Of a stretch of 22,464 nucleotides of DNA, positions 5,633 through 13,468 are shown in pieces. This stretch comes from an uncultured Oscillospiraceae bacterium. GTDB taxonomy: Bacteria > Bacillota_A > Clostridia > Oscillospirales > Oscillospiraceae. The position numbers and the translations under genes were made by a program. The stretch's first letter is position 1, and each line of letters opens with the position of its first letter. Below the pieces are notes generated by a model. The model made no database searches. It had not been told where the DNA came from and saw nothing but the letters and a program-made list of their open reading frames with translations. Location of the stretch: positions 1 through 22,464 of the forward strand of contig CAAEDK010000208.1 of assembly GCA_900754605.1 (NCBI GenBank). Reading direction: 5' to 3'.

Positions 5633-7009
5633 TCATTGCAGGGCGGCCTGCTGCTCCAAAGGGATGTAGGTGAAGCCCACCGCCTCGTGAGCCTGACGGC
5701 TGCTCTGTTCCAGCTCTTCAAGCAGCTTGTCCGTTACCGCAGCTTCATTGGGCCCCTGTGTGGAGGCTGCAAGCTGCTGCTGCATTCCATAGAGGCGGAT
5801 TAGCTCCCCGCGCAGTTTGATGAACGCTTTGCGTCCCACATTGGGGTCGTCGGAGCCGGTCCTGATTTCATCAAATTCATCCTGTGCCTCCAGAGCCATT
5901 GCCAGAATGTTGTTGGCTTTGTCCTGCATAGGATTGATGCACATACGGCGGAGCGTCTGCTCCACCGTCTCCCGGTCCTGGGGCGCATCCCAGAGATAAT
6001 TTTTCAGGGCCAGCAGATCCTCCGGCATCACCGCGGCATGGCCGGACAGCCACGCCTTGGCCTGGGCCACCGGCGCATAATTGAGATACTTTCGGTCGGA
6101 CACCCGGATGCCGTTTTCCCGCAGCGCACAGAGGATATCGTCTGCCAGCTCGTGGACGGAGTCCGGCACAGGAAGCGCTGCTGCTTCTCTCTGCATGGCT
6201 TTCAGTTCATCCAGCGTGATTGTGGCTGCAATATTTCCAGCCGTTCCACTCTGCTTTTTCCGCAGCATGGCCAGCCGGTTGTCCCGCTCGGCGATATCCG
6301 CCGTCACCACCTTCAGGTCCAGGCGGTCATAGAGGGCCTCCAGGATTTTTTCCTGTGGGTCGTTGAAATTCGGTACCTCATTGGAGGCGGCAAAGAAGGA
6401 GACTGCGGGGATGGAGTATGTACGGCCTTCGTTGGTGTATTTGCGCTCATTAAGCGCGGTCAGCAAAGAGTTCAGCACACCATCGTTACATTTGAAGATC
6501 TCGTCCAACATTATAATATCCGCTTCCGGGATCTTGTCTGTGGTATTCACGCATGGCGTTCCGGCATGGAGCTGCCCCAGCGCCTTTGTATAGCTGGAGA
6601 GCTGTTCCTGAGCGGCCTGAAGCGCCTCGGCGGCGCTTGTATCACCGTCTTGCTGTCGGAATTGCTCCATGGCGCCGGTCAGGTGCGCCTGCAGCTCCCG
6701 GTAATACAGATCCTGCTCTAAAACTGCCTGGGATACTCCGCCGGGGATAAGGCTTGCCAGATCCACGCGGCCGAAAAGCTGGTCCTCATCTGTCTGCTTG
6801 GTGAGGAGGCGTTCAAACTGGCGCGCTCCGGTGATTCGGGCACGAAATTGGTTGATGGCAAAGCTCTTGGCCTGTCCAGGAGCGCCCAAAATAAACAGGT
6901 TCTTACGGGTCAGGAGCGCAATGGCGATCGCCTCGATCAGCTCCTCCCGTTCCACCACCTGCTCGTTCATATCGGCCATGACGGCCAGCATTTTTTCCCG
7001 TAAGCTCAT
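5633..7009 (-). CDS. MoxR/RavA-type AAA+ ATPase
   Basis: The 458-aa protein is a MoxR-family AAA+ ATPase closest in plan to RavA. Walker A is GAPGQAKS (42-49), Walker B is IIMLDE (165-170) and sensor 1 is FFAASNE with Asn210. TDEDQLFGR (about 73-81) and LYDRLDLKV follow the RavA pattern. An extra helical insert (about 95-160) sits between the first strands. The C-terminal third is helical. Such ATPases form hexamers that remodel or assist maturation of protein complexes together with VWA-domain partners. The ViaA-like protein at 2233-3837 is the obvious partner. The start follows GGAG with 10 bases of spacing. Its gene lies 22 bases downstream of the 102-aa gene (stop at 7032), so it is in the same array. 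Substrate unknown. Confidence 0.9.
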   Translation of the reverse strand: MSLREKMLAVMADMNEQVVEREELIEAIAIALLTRKNLFILGAPGQAKSFAINQFRARITGARQFERLLTKQTDEDQLFGRVDLASLIPGGVSQAVLEQDLYYRELQAHLTGAMEQFRQQDGDTSAAEALQAAQEQLSSYTKALGQLHAGTPCVNTTDKIPEADIIMLDEIFKCNDGVLNSLLTALNERKYTNEGRTYSIPAVSFFAASNEVPNFNDPQEKILEALYDRLDLKVVTADIAERDNRLAMLRKKQSGTAGNIAATITLDELKAMQREAAALPVPDSVHELADDILCALRENGIRVSDRKYLNYAPVAQAKAWLSGHAAVMPEDLLALKNYLWDAPQDRETVEQTLRRMCINPMQDKANNILAMALEAQDEFDEIRTGSDDPNVGRKAFIKLRGELIRLYGMQQQLAASTQGPNEAAVTDKLLEELEQSSRQAHEAVGFTYIPLEQQAALQ

Positions 7010-7031
7010 AATGTTCGTTCTCCTTCCGGCA

Positions 7032-7340
7032 TCAGCTTTTTCCTTTGATCGCGTTAAAGATCTCCCAGCTCACGCGGATCGCCTTGAGCGGGGGGAGCTG
7101 GGAAAAATGCTCGCGCTTCTCTCCGGTCAACGCATCATAGACCATGCACACCACCGAAGCCGTCCAGGCATCCAGATAGACCCAATCGGAATCCTCCCGC
7201 GGTGGCTCTACAAAGGCCTTGACCTCATACGGCCCTGCCTCCCCTAGGACGGGGCGAAAGATCTGAATCCCTTCCGCTTTTGCCTTTTGGCAGCAGGCGA
7301 CAAAGCTGGCTATTTTGCTCCTCTTGCTTTTATCCAACAT
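7032..7340 (-). CDS. Hypothetical protein (102 aa) upstream of the MoxR-type ATPase
   Basis: ATG at 7340 follows AAAGGTG with 7 bases of spacing; a TTG one codon earlier is less likely. The product has a basic N-terminus (LDKSKRSKIASF), a central segment EVKAFVEPPREDSDWVYLDAWTASVV of beta type and a C-terminal helix. No signal peptide or membrane segment is seen. It lies 22 bases before the ATPase gene and 15 bases after the preceding one. Family not recognised; it may be a substrate or adaptor of the RavA/ViaA-like pair, on position alone. Confidence 0.7.
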   Translation of the reverse strand: MLDKSKRSKIASFVACCQKAKAEGIQIFRPVLGEAGPYEVKAFVEPPREDSDWVYLDAWTASVVCMVYDALTGEKREHFSQLPPLKAIRVSWEIFNAIKGKS

Positions 7341-7355
7341 CAAGAATCACCTTTC

Positions 7356-7856
7356 TCAGACGCAGTCCTTCCTATATTCTGCATAGCAGGCAGAACAGGC
7401 GGTATTATGGGAGGGCTTGTGGCCCAGGGCGGACAGAAGCGCCGCAAACAGCAGCGCGTCCCGTTCCCGGTCAAATGAGTAGATTCCCATGTCACAGCCA
7501 CCCAGGCAGCAGTATTCCGTCACGACTTCCCAATGCTTGCCGTCCTGAGACCTGGAACAATCATAAGCGACGGCCTTGCGGAGTTCGTCGTCCGACTTCT
7601 GGAGAAGGGGCGCGATAAGCTCACGCTGGCTGCTCAGCCGTTTTTTCAGTGTGCAGCATTCCTTCTGCATCTGAGCCAGAAGCCCCTCCAATTCACAGAT
7701 TCTTTTTCGGTTCATCTCCCGCTCCGCCGCATACTCATCCTGTGTGGGCTGTACCGTGGACAAAGTGTCCGCATGCGCGTGGCGTCCGGTATGGCGGCAA
7801 AGCCATCCGGCGCAGATACTCACAAAGGCCTGTATTCTTGCCTTCCAGATGCTCAT
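7356..7856 (-). CDS. Hypothetical Cys-rich protein with a coiled coil (166 aa)
   Basis: The start at 7856 is set by a perfect GGAGGT 7 bases upstream; an upstream in-frame start at 7910 lacks one. The N-terminal 20 residues are moderately hydrophobic (ARIQAFVSICAGWLC) and could associate with a membrane, but this is weak. Residues about 40-90 form a charged coiled coil (REMNRKRICELEGLLAQMQK). The C-terminal part is Cys-rich (YCCLGGCDMG, ACSACYAEYRKDC), suggesting metal binding. Family not recognised. Confidence 0.65.
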   Translation of the reverse strand: MSIWKARIQAFVSICAGWLCRHTGRHAHADTLSTVQPTQDEYAAEREMNRKRICELEGLLAQMQKECCTLKKRLSSQRELIAPLLQKSDDELRKAVAYDCSRSQDGKHWEVVTEYCCLGGCDMGIYSFDRERDALLFAALLSALGHKPSHNTACSACYAEYRKDCV

Positions 7857-7909
7857 ATTCAATACCTCCAGATCAGCAGCCGGTTTCCGATTGACTTTAA
7901 CATAACACA

Positions 7910-9007
7910 TCAGGATATATGGCCTTCAACTCCCGACCCTTGCTCACGAGGCGAAATAGCCTCCATAGCGAGGACAGGAACCGGACTGATATAATATGTA
8001 AGCGAACCGCCTATCTCTATGTACCTGTAGCTGTAATCCTCAGACTCAGGCGACTCCACCTCCAGCGGCATAAATGCGGCGCCAACCGACAGCAAATCTG
8101 CTGTGGTAAGGCGAGCAATTTCCCGACTGATCTGGTCTTTCAAAAGATCTACGGAGGCGGATGCAGCCAAGAGGTGCAGCTCTTTTTTCTCCCCGAAAAA
8201 GCCGCACTCCTCAGCCAGAACGTAGTATCGTTCCACCGGCTGCGGCGGGAACTGAGCTTTAAAACTACTCCGGAATAAAAGGGGTGAGGGCTCAGCTTCC
8301 AGTTCCGGGAGTAGTGCCTCCCATTCCTCCTGCGAATAAAGCAGGGCGTCCTTTACTTCTTCTATGTAGAAGGTTTCCCGTTCCACTTTAATGAGGCCGG
8401 AGTAAATAACGCCCTCGGGACAAGCATGGACATTGACCACCTTCATTTCCTGCATAGGGCGGGCGGTGATGTCCCGTCCTTGTCCGTATCCGATATATGG
8501 GGTTACATGGATAGGGGCTTCCTGCTTGAACCGTGCCACGGAGCCAATGGGCCATGCTCCCCGCCACTGCTCCTCCTGCCGTTTCCGATAGCCGGACAGC
8601 CACAGACGGGCATAGGGAGCTTCGGCTTCCGGGAGGAGATCCAGCAGCAACTGAGCCCACCCATCAGTGGTCCGTTCCTCCTGCTCCTCATACCAGGCAA
8701 GGCGTTCCGCCGCCGCTGGCAATACATTCTCTGACAGATTAGCATATGGCCGCCAGGTTTGAAGTTGGCGGAACAGGAAATGATACCGTTCCCCATCGTC
8801 CTCACAGGCGGCCGGAACCGGATAGCCCATCTCGATGGAACCGCCGCATGCTTTGCATCGCCCCTGCAAAATCAGGGAGGGCCGGATACCATGCTTCGGC
8901 GTCTCACAGTAGCCCCAGCCTACAGGTATAAAGTATCGCTTGCAATGCTCATGGATACTGGACCAGTCATGGCGGTACATCGCCTTGCAGGAACACGGCT
9001 TATCCAT
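7910..9007 (-). CDS. Hypothetical protein (365 aa) with an N-terminal Cys cluster
   Basis: ATG at 9007 follows AAAGGAG with good spacing. The N-terminal 60 residues contain CSC, HEHC, GYC and CKACGG, a plausible zinc-binding domain. The rest is rich in acidic and aromatic residues, with no recognisable enzyme motif, signal peptide or membrane helix. It overlaps the upstream gene's stop by 8 bases, indicating coupled translation. I do not recognise the family. It is one of the larger unknown proteins of the array and a good candidate for structure prediction. Confidence 0.75.
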   Translation of the reverse strand: MDKPCSCKAMYRHDWSSIHEHCKRYFIPVGWGYCETPKHGIRPSLILQGRCKACGGSIEMGYPVPAACEDDGERYHFLFRQLQTWRPYANLSENVLPAAAERLAWYEEQEERTTDGWAQLLLDLLPEAEAPYARLWLSGYRKRQEEQWRGAWPIGSVARFKQEAPIHVTPYIGYGQGRDITARPMQEMKVVNVHACPEGVIYSGLIKVERETFYIEEVKDALLYSQEEWEALLPELEAEPSPLLFRSSFKAQFPPQPVERYYVLAEECGFFGEKKELHLLAASASVDLLKDQISREIARLTTADLLSVGAAFMPLEVESPESEDYSYRYIEIGGSLTYYISPVPVLAMEAISPREQGSGVEGHIS

Positions 9008-9509
9008 TCACGCACTCCTTTCTCCCAGCGGCATCTGTACCGTTCGCCTCCGCGCACAACTCCAGAAATACCTTGAGCTGATCATCCTGGTACTTTCCAA
9101 AGAAATCCCGGATTTCCGACGGGAACTCCTCCATAACCGTCCGGCCCGTGCGGGTAAAACGCTCCAGCGTCTCCCGCAGCTTCCTCTGCGCCGCGAGATA
9201 GCCCATAGCGTAGGACAGCTCCAGTCTTTGACGTTCCCTGTCCGCTGTGCCGTCCTTCGGCCTGACAAGCAGCTCATCCAGAAGATTAGGCGCAAATTCT
9301 GGAGCACACGGCACAGGATAAGGCGGATTCTGCCAGTCCATGACCAGGCCGTACTTCACCATGGTTTGAAATGCGCGGTACCGGGCCTGCTGCTCCTCGG
9401 TCATCCGCGGGCCGTCGCGCTCCATGACCATTACCTCCATGGGTTCATGCGTATTGCTGTAGACTCCGGCCACTTTTCCATCGGACAGATGGATAATACA
9501 GATTGACAT
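9000..9509 (-). CDS. Hypothetical protein (169 aa)
   Basis: The start at 9509 is preceded by AAAGGAG with 8 bases of spacing; the longer reading from 9557 passes through a stem-loop and is rejected. The N-terminus (MSICIIHLSDGKVAGVYSN) looks like a beta-rich module. The remainder is helical with many charged residues (RERQRLELSYAMGYLAAQRKLRETLERF). No catalytic motif is visible. It overlaps the next gene by 8 bases. Family not recognised. Confidence 0.65.
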   Translation of the reverse strand: MSICIIHLSDGKVAGVYSNTHEPMEVMVMERDGPRMTEEQQARYRAFQTMVKYGLVMDWQNPPYPVPCAPEFAPNLLDELLVRPKDGTADRERQRLELSYAMGYLAAQRKLRETLERFTRTGRTVMEEFPSEIRDFFGKYQDDQLKVFLELCAEANGTDAAGRKECVNG

Positions 9510-9532
9510 ATTAAATTCTCCTTTCGCGGGGC

Positions 9533-9555
9533 GGCCTTCCGAACCCTGGAAGGCC
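9533..9555 (-). other. Intercistronic stem-loop
   Basis: GGCCTTCC (9533-9540) and GGAAGGCC (9548-9555) form a perfect 8-bp stem with a 7-base loop, between the XF1762-like gene and the 169-aa gene. No T-run follows. Like other hairpins in the array it may tune mRNA stability or partial termination. Confidence 0.5.
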
Positions 9556-9575
9556 ACCTCCGGTCTGTTGTTTGG

Positions 9576-10439
9576 TTATGGGGCCAAAAGCACCCATCTG
9601 AGCTTATCACCGGACGGATACCGTCCGGCAGTACGGGGACGGGACGGAGAATCCCAGCCGTGAGAGGAACCGTGTACGGTACCGTCCAGCTGGAATCCCA
9701 CCGCCCGCAGGCTGCTCCCGCTCTCCTCCGGCAGGGTATAGGTCAGAAAGCGGGTGTAGCCCATCTCCCGGCCAATCCGGATCGTGCGGGCGTAGAGGTT
9801 GCTGCACACGTCCGCATAGCGTGGGTCGGTGCAGCAACGGTTGATCTCCAATGTCACGCCATCCATCTGGCGGCGGGCCTTGGGTATGCTGGCAATCGCC
9901 ACACCTACCGGTTCCGGTTCTCCCGGGGCCCGGAGGCAGAGGGAGAACTTGTGAAACTTCGGTCCTGCATTGTGGCGGTGGTGTGCCTCCACATAGGCGC
10001 CGGCCTCCTGAATCGTGATGGGATGCGCCTCCAGCCTGGTGATCAGGCTGGAGGTGGTCCCATCCACGCGGTACAGGCGGCCATAGCCGTCCTCCGTTTC
10101 CGCAAGCGCATAGTCGCCGTACTTGCTGCGTACCGATAGCGTCTGCTTGCGCCGCTTGTCTTTCAGACGCATGGGCGCTGCAGGGGCTGTGAACAGCACA
10201 GCTTCCAGCGGCTCCGTAAATTCCGGCATGGCCCGCAGCACGGGATTTGCCGCCGCCGTCTCCGGGCTCGAACAGTGAAAGGCCCGAAGATGGTAGGGCA
10301 TTCTCCAGTTGAGTGCGTCCATCACGCGGTCAAAGGCCGCCTCGCTCAGCAGTCCGGGACACCGACAGCTCTGCGGGCCCAAATGAACGATGAACGCATG
10401 AAGTCCCGCCCATGGCGTTGTGTATGGATCAGTGTGCAT
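9576..10439 (-). CDS. XF1762-like (GNAT-like) protein with an N-terminal extension
   Basis: The 287-aa product has a C-terminal domain (about 138-260) resembling the phage- and plasmid-borne XF1762 family. Supporting motifs are AGAYVEAHHRHNAGPKFHKFSL, VGVAIASIPKARR, TLEINRCCTDPRYADVCSNLY and TRFLTYTLPEESGSSLRAVGF. This fold is acetyltransferase-like, and its biochemical role is not established. Residues 1-137 are an extra N-terminal region, with a short SCRC motif, that usual XF1762 proteins lack. The start at 10439 gives an 11-base overlap with the upstream stop and a nearby AAGG; a start at 10484 is possible but lies further inside the upstream gene. Family call fairly confident from conserved motifs; function unknown. 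Confidence 0.75.
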   Translation of the reverse strand: MHTDPYTTPWAGLHAFIVHLGPQSCRCPGLLSEAAFDRVMDALNWRMPYHLRAFHCSSPETAAANPVLRAMPEFTEPLEAVLFTAPAAPMRLKDKRRKQTLSVRSKYGDYALAETEDGYGRLYRVDGTTSSLITRLEAHPITIQEAGAYVEAHHRHNAGPKFHKFSLCLRAPGEPEPVGVAIASIPKARRQMDGVTLEINRCCTDPRYADVCSNLYARTIRIGREMGYTRFLTYTLPEESGSSLRAVGFQLDGTVHGSSHGWDSPSRPRTAGRYPSGDKLRWVLLAP

Positions 10440-11436
10440 TTCCCTGACCTTCCCCTGTAGCGGCTGCCCCGCCCGAAGGAGCAAGAGGGTTCCTGAGCCG
10501 TTCCACCTCGGCCAAGTAGCCTAATAGCCGTTCCAGCTCTTTTTGAATGGCCGCCGCATTTGCCTCCCGTATCTCCAGCAGGCTGGTAAACCTCGGGGGG
10601 ATTGTATTGCGGACCTTCAGGAAATGCCGGGGGTGTCCGCTCCCGGCCTGCCGGCTTAGGCTGACATGGGCATTCTGGATCAGGGAGGAATCCTGGAGAC
10701 CCCGCATATTCCTCGGAGCAGCCAGGAAATGCTCCTGCGTAGACACAAAACCGGCGGTGTCTCCCCCGGCTTCCGACTGATTGGCCAACTCCTTCAGCAG
10801 CTCCTCGGCCAGATCTTCCGGAGCATAGGGATAGAGCAGATATTGCTTCAGAAAAGGGAGTGCTTCAATGCCCCAGAGGCTGTCCACTGATTGTTGCAAA
10901 CGTCGGTCCACAACAGACTTTATCTCCTTCCGGACATTTGCATAGCTGGTATCCCAAATCTGAATCGCTTCCATGATGGTCCGTTGTCCGCGTTCCACAC
11001 AAATAACCCTCAGATAGTACAGTGTGGATTGGGTAGGCGGCAGGTCATCCGTTCCGGCGAAGTCAGGCAGGCCAGTCTTCTCCTCCACAAGCTGGAGCCG
11101 GAACGCCTCGTACATACCGTCCTCCCAAATGATAAATTCCGGCGAGGTGCGGAAGCCACCTTCAGTGGCAGGACCTTTACCGATGCTCTCAATCATTTCC
11201 CGCGGCAGATCTATTCCCTCATAGGTGTTTTGTTCCTGCACTATGGCACCCTGTTCTTTGGGAGGCATTTCCTCCTTAATCGTTCTCTGGACTGCATGAA
11301 ACATCCTTTGTATTTTGCAGCCCTCGCAGTCTTCCCAAAACAGCATTGCGCCAAGCGTACAGTAAGAACAAAAGACAGCTTTGGCCTCAGCCATTTTTTC
11401 ATAGTAGGCCGGCGAAATCGTTCGTCTGTGATCCAT
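10429..11436 (-). CDS. Hypothetical protein (335 aa) with an N-terminal CxxC...CxxC motif
   Basis: ATG at 11436 follows GGAGG with 6 bases of spacing. Residues 23-40 contain C23-x2-C26-x10-C37-x2-C40, a likely zinc knuckle. The central part (TLYYLRVICVERGQRTIMEAIQIWD) and the rest are helical. The C-terminus has a probable coiled coil (ANAAAIQKELERLLGYLAEVERL) and a Gly/Ala-rich tail. It overlaps the XF1762-like gene by 11 bases, which argues for joint expression. Family not recognised. Confidence 0.7.
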   Translation of the reverse strand: MDHRRTISPAYYEKMAEAKAVFCSYCTLGAMLFWEDCEGCKIQRMFHAVQRTIKEEMPPKEQGAIVQEQNTYEGIDLPREMIESIGKGPATEGGFRTSPEFIIWEDGMYEAFRLQLVEEKTGLPDFAGTDDLPPTQSTLYYLRVICVERGQRTIMEAIQIWDTSYANVRKEIKSVVDRRLQQSVDSLWGIEALPFLKQYLLYPYAPEDLAEELLKELANQSEAGGDTAGFVSTQEHFLAAPRNMRGLQDSSLIQNAHVSLSRQAGSGHPRHFLKVRNTIPPRFTSLLEIREANAAAIQKELERLLGYLAEVERLRNPLAPSGGAAATGEGQGNAH

Positions 11437-11448
11437 TCTATCCCTCCG

Positions 11449-11790
11449 TCATAGTTCCAGGTGAAGGCTGAATGTTCGTACCTTGCAGACATCCTCCCGA
11501 TGCTCAAACCGGGCCCGACGGTGCCGGCGGGCCAGCTCGTTATAGGCGTCCAGCAGATCGAAGTGGCTCTGCTCCGCCACCGCATCCGGCCCGGGGCTCT
11601 CCGTTTCATAGATATAGTGGGAAACTGCGACCTCCGCCGTCTCTGTCAGCAGCTCTGCCACGGTATGATAGCGGGCGCTGCGGGCAAAGAGCTCCTGGAC
11701 ATCGTACTCATCCGGGTGTCCGCTCTCCCAGTAGGTCAAGACTTCCGTATTAGGGAGCGCGATCCGGATCGTGGAAAAATAGAGTTTCAT
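11449..11790 (-). CDS. Hypothetical protein (113 aa), paralogue of the gene at 12659-13003
   Basis: The start at 11790 follows AAAGGAGG with 4 bases of spacing. The product shares spaced motifs with the 114-aa protein at 12659-13003: SGH near residue 31, a later V-x-x-SHY(I/L)Y block and G-P-D/A-x-A after it. The two look like diverged copies in the same array. It has no catalytic motif, membrane segment or signal peptide. Its start overlaps the stop of the preceding gene by 4 bases. Confidence 0.7.
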   Translation of the reverse strand: MKLYFSTIRIALPNTEVLTYWESGHPDEYDVQELFARSARYHTVAELLTETAEVAVSHYIYETESPGPDAVAEQSHFDLLDAYNELARRHRRARFEHREDVCKVRTFSLHLEL

Positions 11791-12128
11791 ACGGCCTCCT
11801 TTCTGTTCCGGCACAGCATCGTCTCCAAATACTCCGCCATTTCCCGCTGGTTGCGGAAGGTCCTGCGGATCTGGGAGTCATGATAAGCACGGCTGTCGGA
11901 AGGCTGCGCGGTGTCCGCTGTCGTTACCCTCAGCGTGCCAAATTCATGTGTGATCCACAGTCTCAGATGAAGATGGGGGACTTCGGCCACGATCCACAGA
12001 GGTCTATTCCGGGCCATATAGTTATTGGGACAATACGCGCTCCACCAGCCGCTGTAATCCAGGGTGATGCTCGCGCCGCCCTTCTTTAAAATGTTATAAA
12101 TCTTTTTATACTTCACGGACTCCTCCAT
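11787..12128 (-). CDS. Hypothetical protein (113 aa)
   Basis: ATG at 12128 shares its A with the TGA of the upstream gene (TGATG), a classic coupling junction; there is no good independent ribosome binding site. The product begins MEESVKYKKIYNILKKGG and has a Trp/Tyr-rich middle (YSGWWSAYCPNNYMARNRPLWIVAE) followed by beta-like and helical segments (FRNQREMAEYLETML). Family not recognised. The next gene follows with a 4-base overlap. Confidence 0.65.
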   Translation of the reverse strand: MEESVKYKKIYNILKKGGASITLDYSGWWSAYCPNNYMARNRPLWIVAEVPHLHLRLWITHEFGTLRVTTADTAQPSDSRAYHDSQIRRTFRNQREMAEYLETMLCRNRKEAV

Positions 12129-12634
12129 CACTCAGCAGTGTGATCCAGCTCCCGACGCCAGTTCTCCGCAGCGATCCGCTCCGCCTCCCGGTGCATCCGG
12201 GAGACTTTTTCATCGTACTCCATAACCGGATCACCGTAGGCATCCCAGATGTCCCGGCTGGCCACTTCCAGCATCTCGACCACCCGATCCGTGTAAGATC
12301 CGTCCTTCCGGCTGGATTGCTCCCGCAGCTCCCAAAGGGTCATCAGGCGGTCATATTCCGTCTCCGAAATCATCTCGTAACCATAGGCGTCTTGGATGTC
12401 GGTCCGGGAAGAATACTCCTCCAGAGGGAGAAATATATCCTCCGAACTGGCCTTAGCCTTGCTGCGGGCGCGCAGCTTGGCCTTGCGGTAGCGGGCAATC
12501 GCGTCCTGGATGCTGTCCTGGGCAATCCGAAGGTCCTTTTTCAACGCCTCTACTTCCCGGCGCTCCTCTTTGGCCTCCGGTGTCTCATGCTTTTTCCAGA
12601 ACTCAAGGATCTCCTGTTTCGTTACCATGCTCAT
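12128..12634 (-). CDS. Hypothetical helical protein (168 aa)
   Basis: Starts at ATG 12634 after AGAGGGA; a second ATG two codons later is possible. The product is almost wholly helical and highly charged, with a coiled-coil-like stretch (residues about 18-60, KEERREVEALKKDLRIAQDSI). It shows an internal echo: TDIQDAYGYEMISETEYDRLM and RDIWDAYGDPVMEYDEKVSRM are similar, suggesting a duplicated D-(I)-x-DAYG-x-x-(M) motif. No known enzyme motif. Its stop overlaps the next start by one base. Confidence 0.65.
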   Translation of the reverse strand: MSMVTKQEILEFWKKHETPEAKEERREVEALKKDLRIAQDSIQDAIARYRKAKLRARSKAKASSEDIFLPLEEYSSRTDIQDAYGYEMISETEYDRLMTLWELREQSSRKDGSYTDRVVEMLEVASRDIWDAYGDPVMEYDEKVSRMHREAERIAAENWRRELDHTAE

Positions 12635-12658
12635 ACAGGAATCACATCCCTCTTTGTG

Positions 12659-13003
12659 TTATGGCTGCTCGTTCGGCTGGCCCGGGATGGTAAACATCAG
12701 CTCGTCCACAAGCCGGGCGTGCTGCAAGAGAAAATTCCCAAGCTCGCCGATCCAGTCCGGTGTGTCCTCAACAGCTTGAATCAGACGGATGTGATTCTGG
12801 TCGGCGTCATATGCCGGCCCTTCGTCTCCGTACAGATAATGGCTCAGGGAAACTTCAATGTCCTCCCCATCGTGGTCCTCCAAAAAGTTTTCCGCCTCCA
12901 GAAGAGGCTTGACCTGTTCCACGCAGTTCAGATGCCCCGAAGCCAGAAAAATCACGGTATCCTCTTCCGACTGAAGCTCAACCTGCGTCAAACGAATGCT
13001 CAT
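12659..13003 (-). CDS. Hypothetical protein (114 aa), paralogue of the gene at 11449-11790
   Basis: ATG at 13003 follows GGAGG with 10 bases of spacing. The product is acidic and shares the SGH, SHY(I/L)Y and GPA/DAD motifs, in the same order and spacing, with the 113-aa protein two genes downstream. This suggests an in-array duplication followed by divergence. No motif reveals function. A 13-base palindrome (GGAAAC-A-GTTTCC, 13050-13062) lies upstream, between this gene and the sigma-like gene. Confidence 0.7.
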   Translation of the reverse strand: MSIRLTQVELQSEEDTVIFLASGHLNCVEQVKPLLEAENFLEDHDGEDIEVSLSHYLYGDEGPAYDADQNHIRLIQAVEDTPDWIGELGNFLLQHARLVDELMFTIPGQPNEQP

Positions 13004-13083
13004 AGCGGTATGTCCTCCATTGAATATTATTATTCTTACAGCAACTTGTGGAAACAGTTTCCATCACTGACTGCACATCCATC

Positions 13084-13452
13084 TCACGCCGACAGGAAGA
13101 AGCCATCGGGCTCCGCTCCGCTGTGTCGTTCCAAGTAATCCTCGATCGAGATGATTTTTTTGCCGCGGTAGTCTGCGGGCAGGCCGGTCATACCAAACAT
13201 ACGGTATGGCCGCTTGCAGTTGAGCAACTCAAACCGGAGCTGGGCAAAGATATGCTGCTTCAATTTACCCTTTTGGGGATCGAAGCCCGCGACGGCCCGA
13301 ATGAGCCGGATGGAGAGCTGCTGGTACACGTCATCATAGTCCAGACGCGCCGCGCGCATCAACGAACGGTTCTTGCGGATAACCCGGTCGATGCACCAGA
13401 GATGTTCCTCTACGATACGGTTGCGCTCGGCGATAGAATAGTTGTTTTTCAT
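13084..13452 (-). CDS. Sigma-70 region-2-like protein (122 aa), no region 4
   Basis: ATG at 13452 follows AAAGGAG. Residues about 36-80 (YDDVYQQLSIRLIRAVAGFDPQKGKLKQHIFAQLRFELLNCK) fit the pattern of sigma-70 region 2, where core-binding and -10 recognition usually lie: D-D-(V/L)-x-Q, L-I-R-A-V-x-x-F-D-P. A region 4 helix-turn-helix is missing; the tail is short and contains a basic GKKIISIEDYL segment. Full sigma factors are longer, so it may need a partner or act as an RNA-polymerase-binding regulator. This is a plausible control protein for the array, but the function is inferred. Confidence 0.65.
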   Translation of the reverse strand: MKNNYSIAERNRIVEEHLWCIDRVIRKNRSLMRAARLDYDDVYQQLSIRLIRAVAGFDPQKGKLKQHIFAQLRFELLNCKRPYRMFGMTGLPADYRGKKIISIEDYLERHSGAEPDGFFLSA

Positions 13453-13468
13453 GAGATGGCGCTCCTTT

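Noticed and set aside
5539..5721. N-terminal extension of SSB
   Set aside because: The longer frame starts inside the ATPase gene and lacks a ribosome binding site, while ATG at 5538 has a strong one and gives the canonical SSB N-terminus.
12140..13138. 332-codon rightward ORF
   Set aside because: Antisense to three well-spaced leftward genes with good ribosome binding sites; the product shows no known motif.
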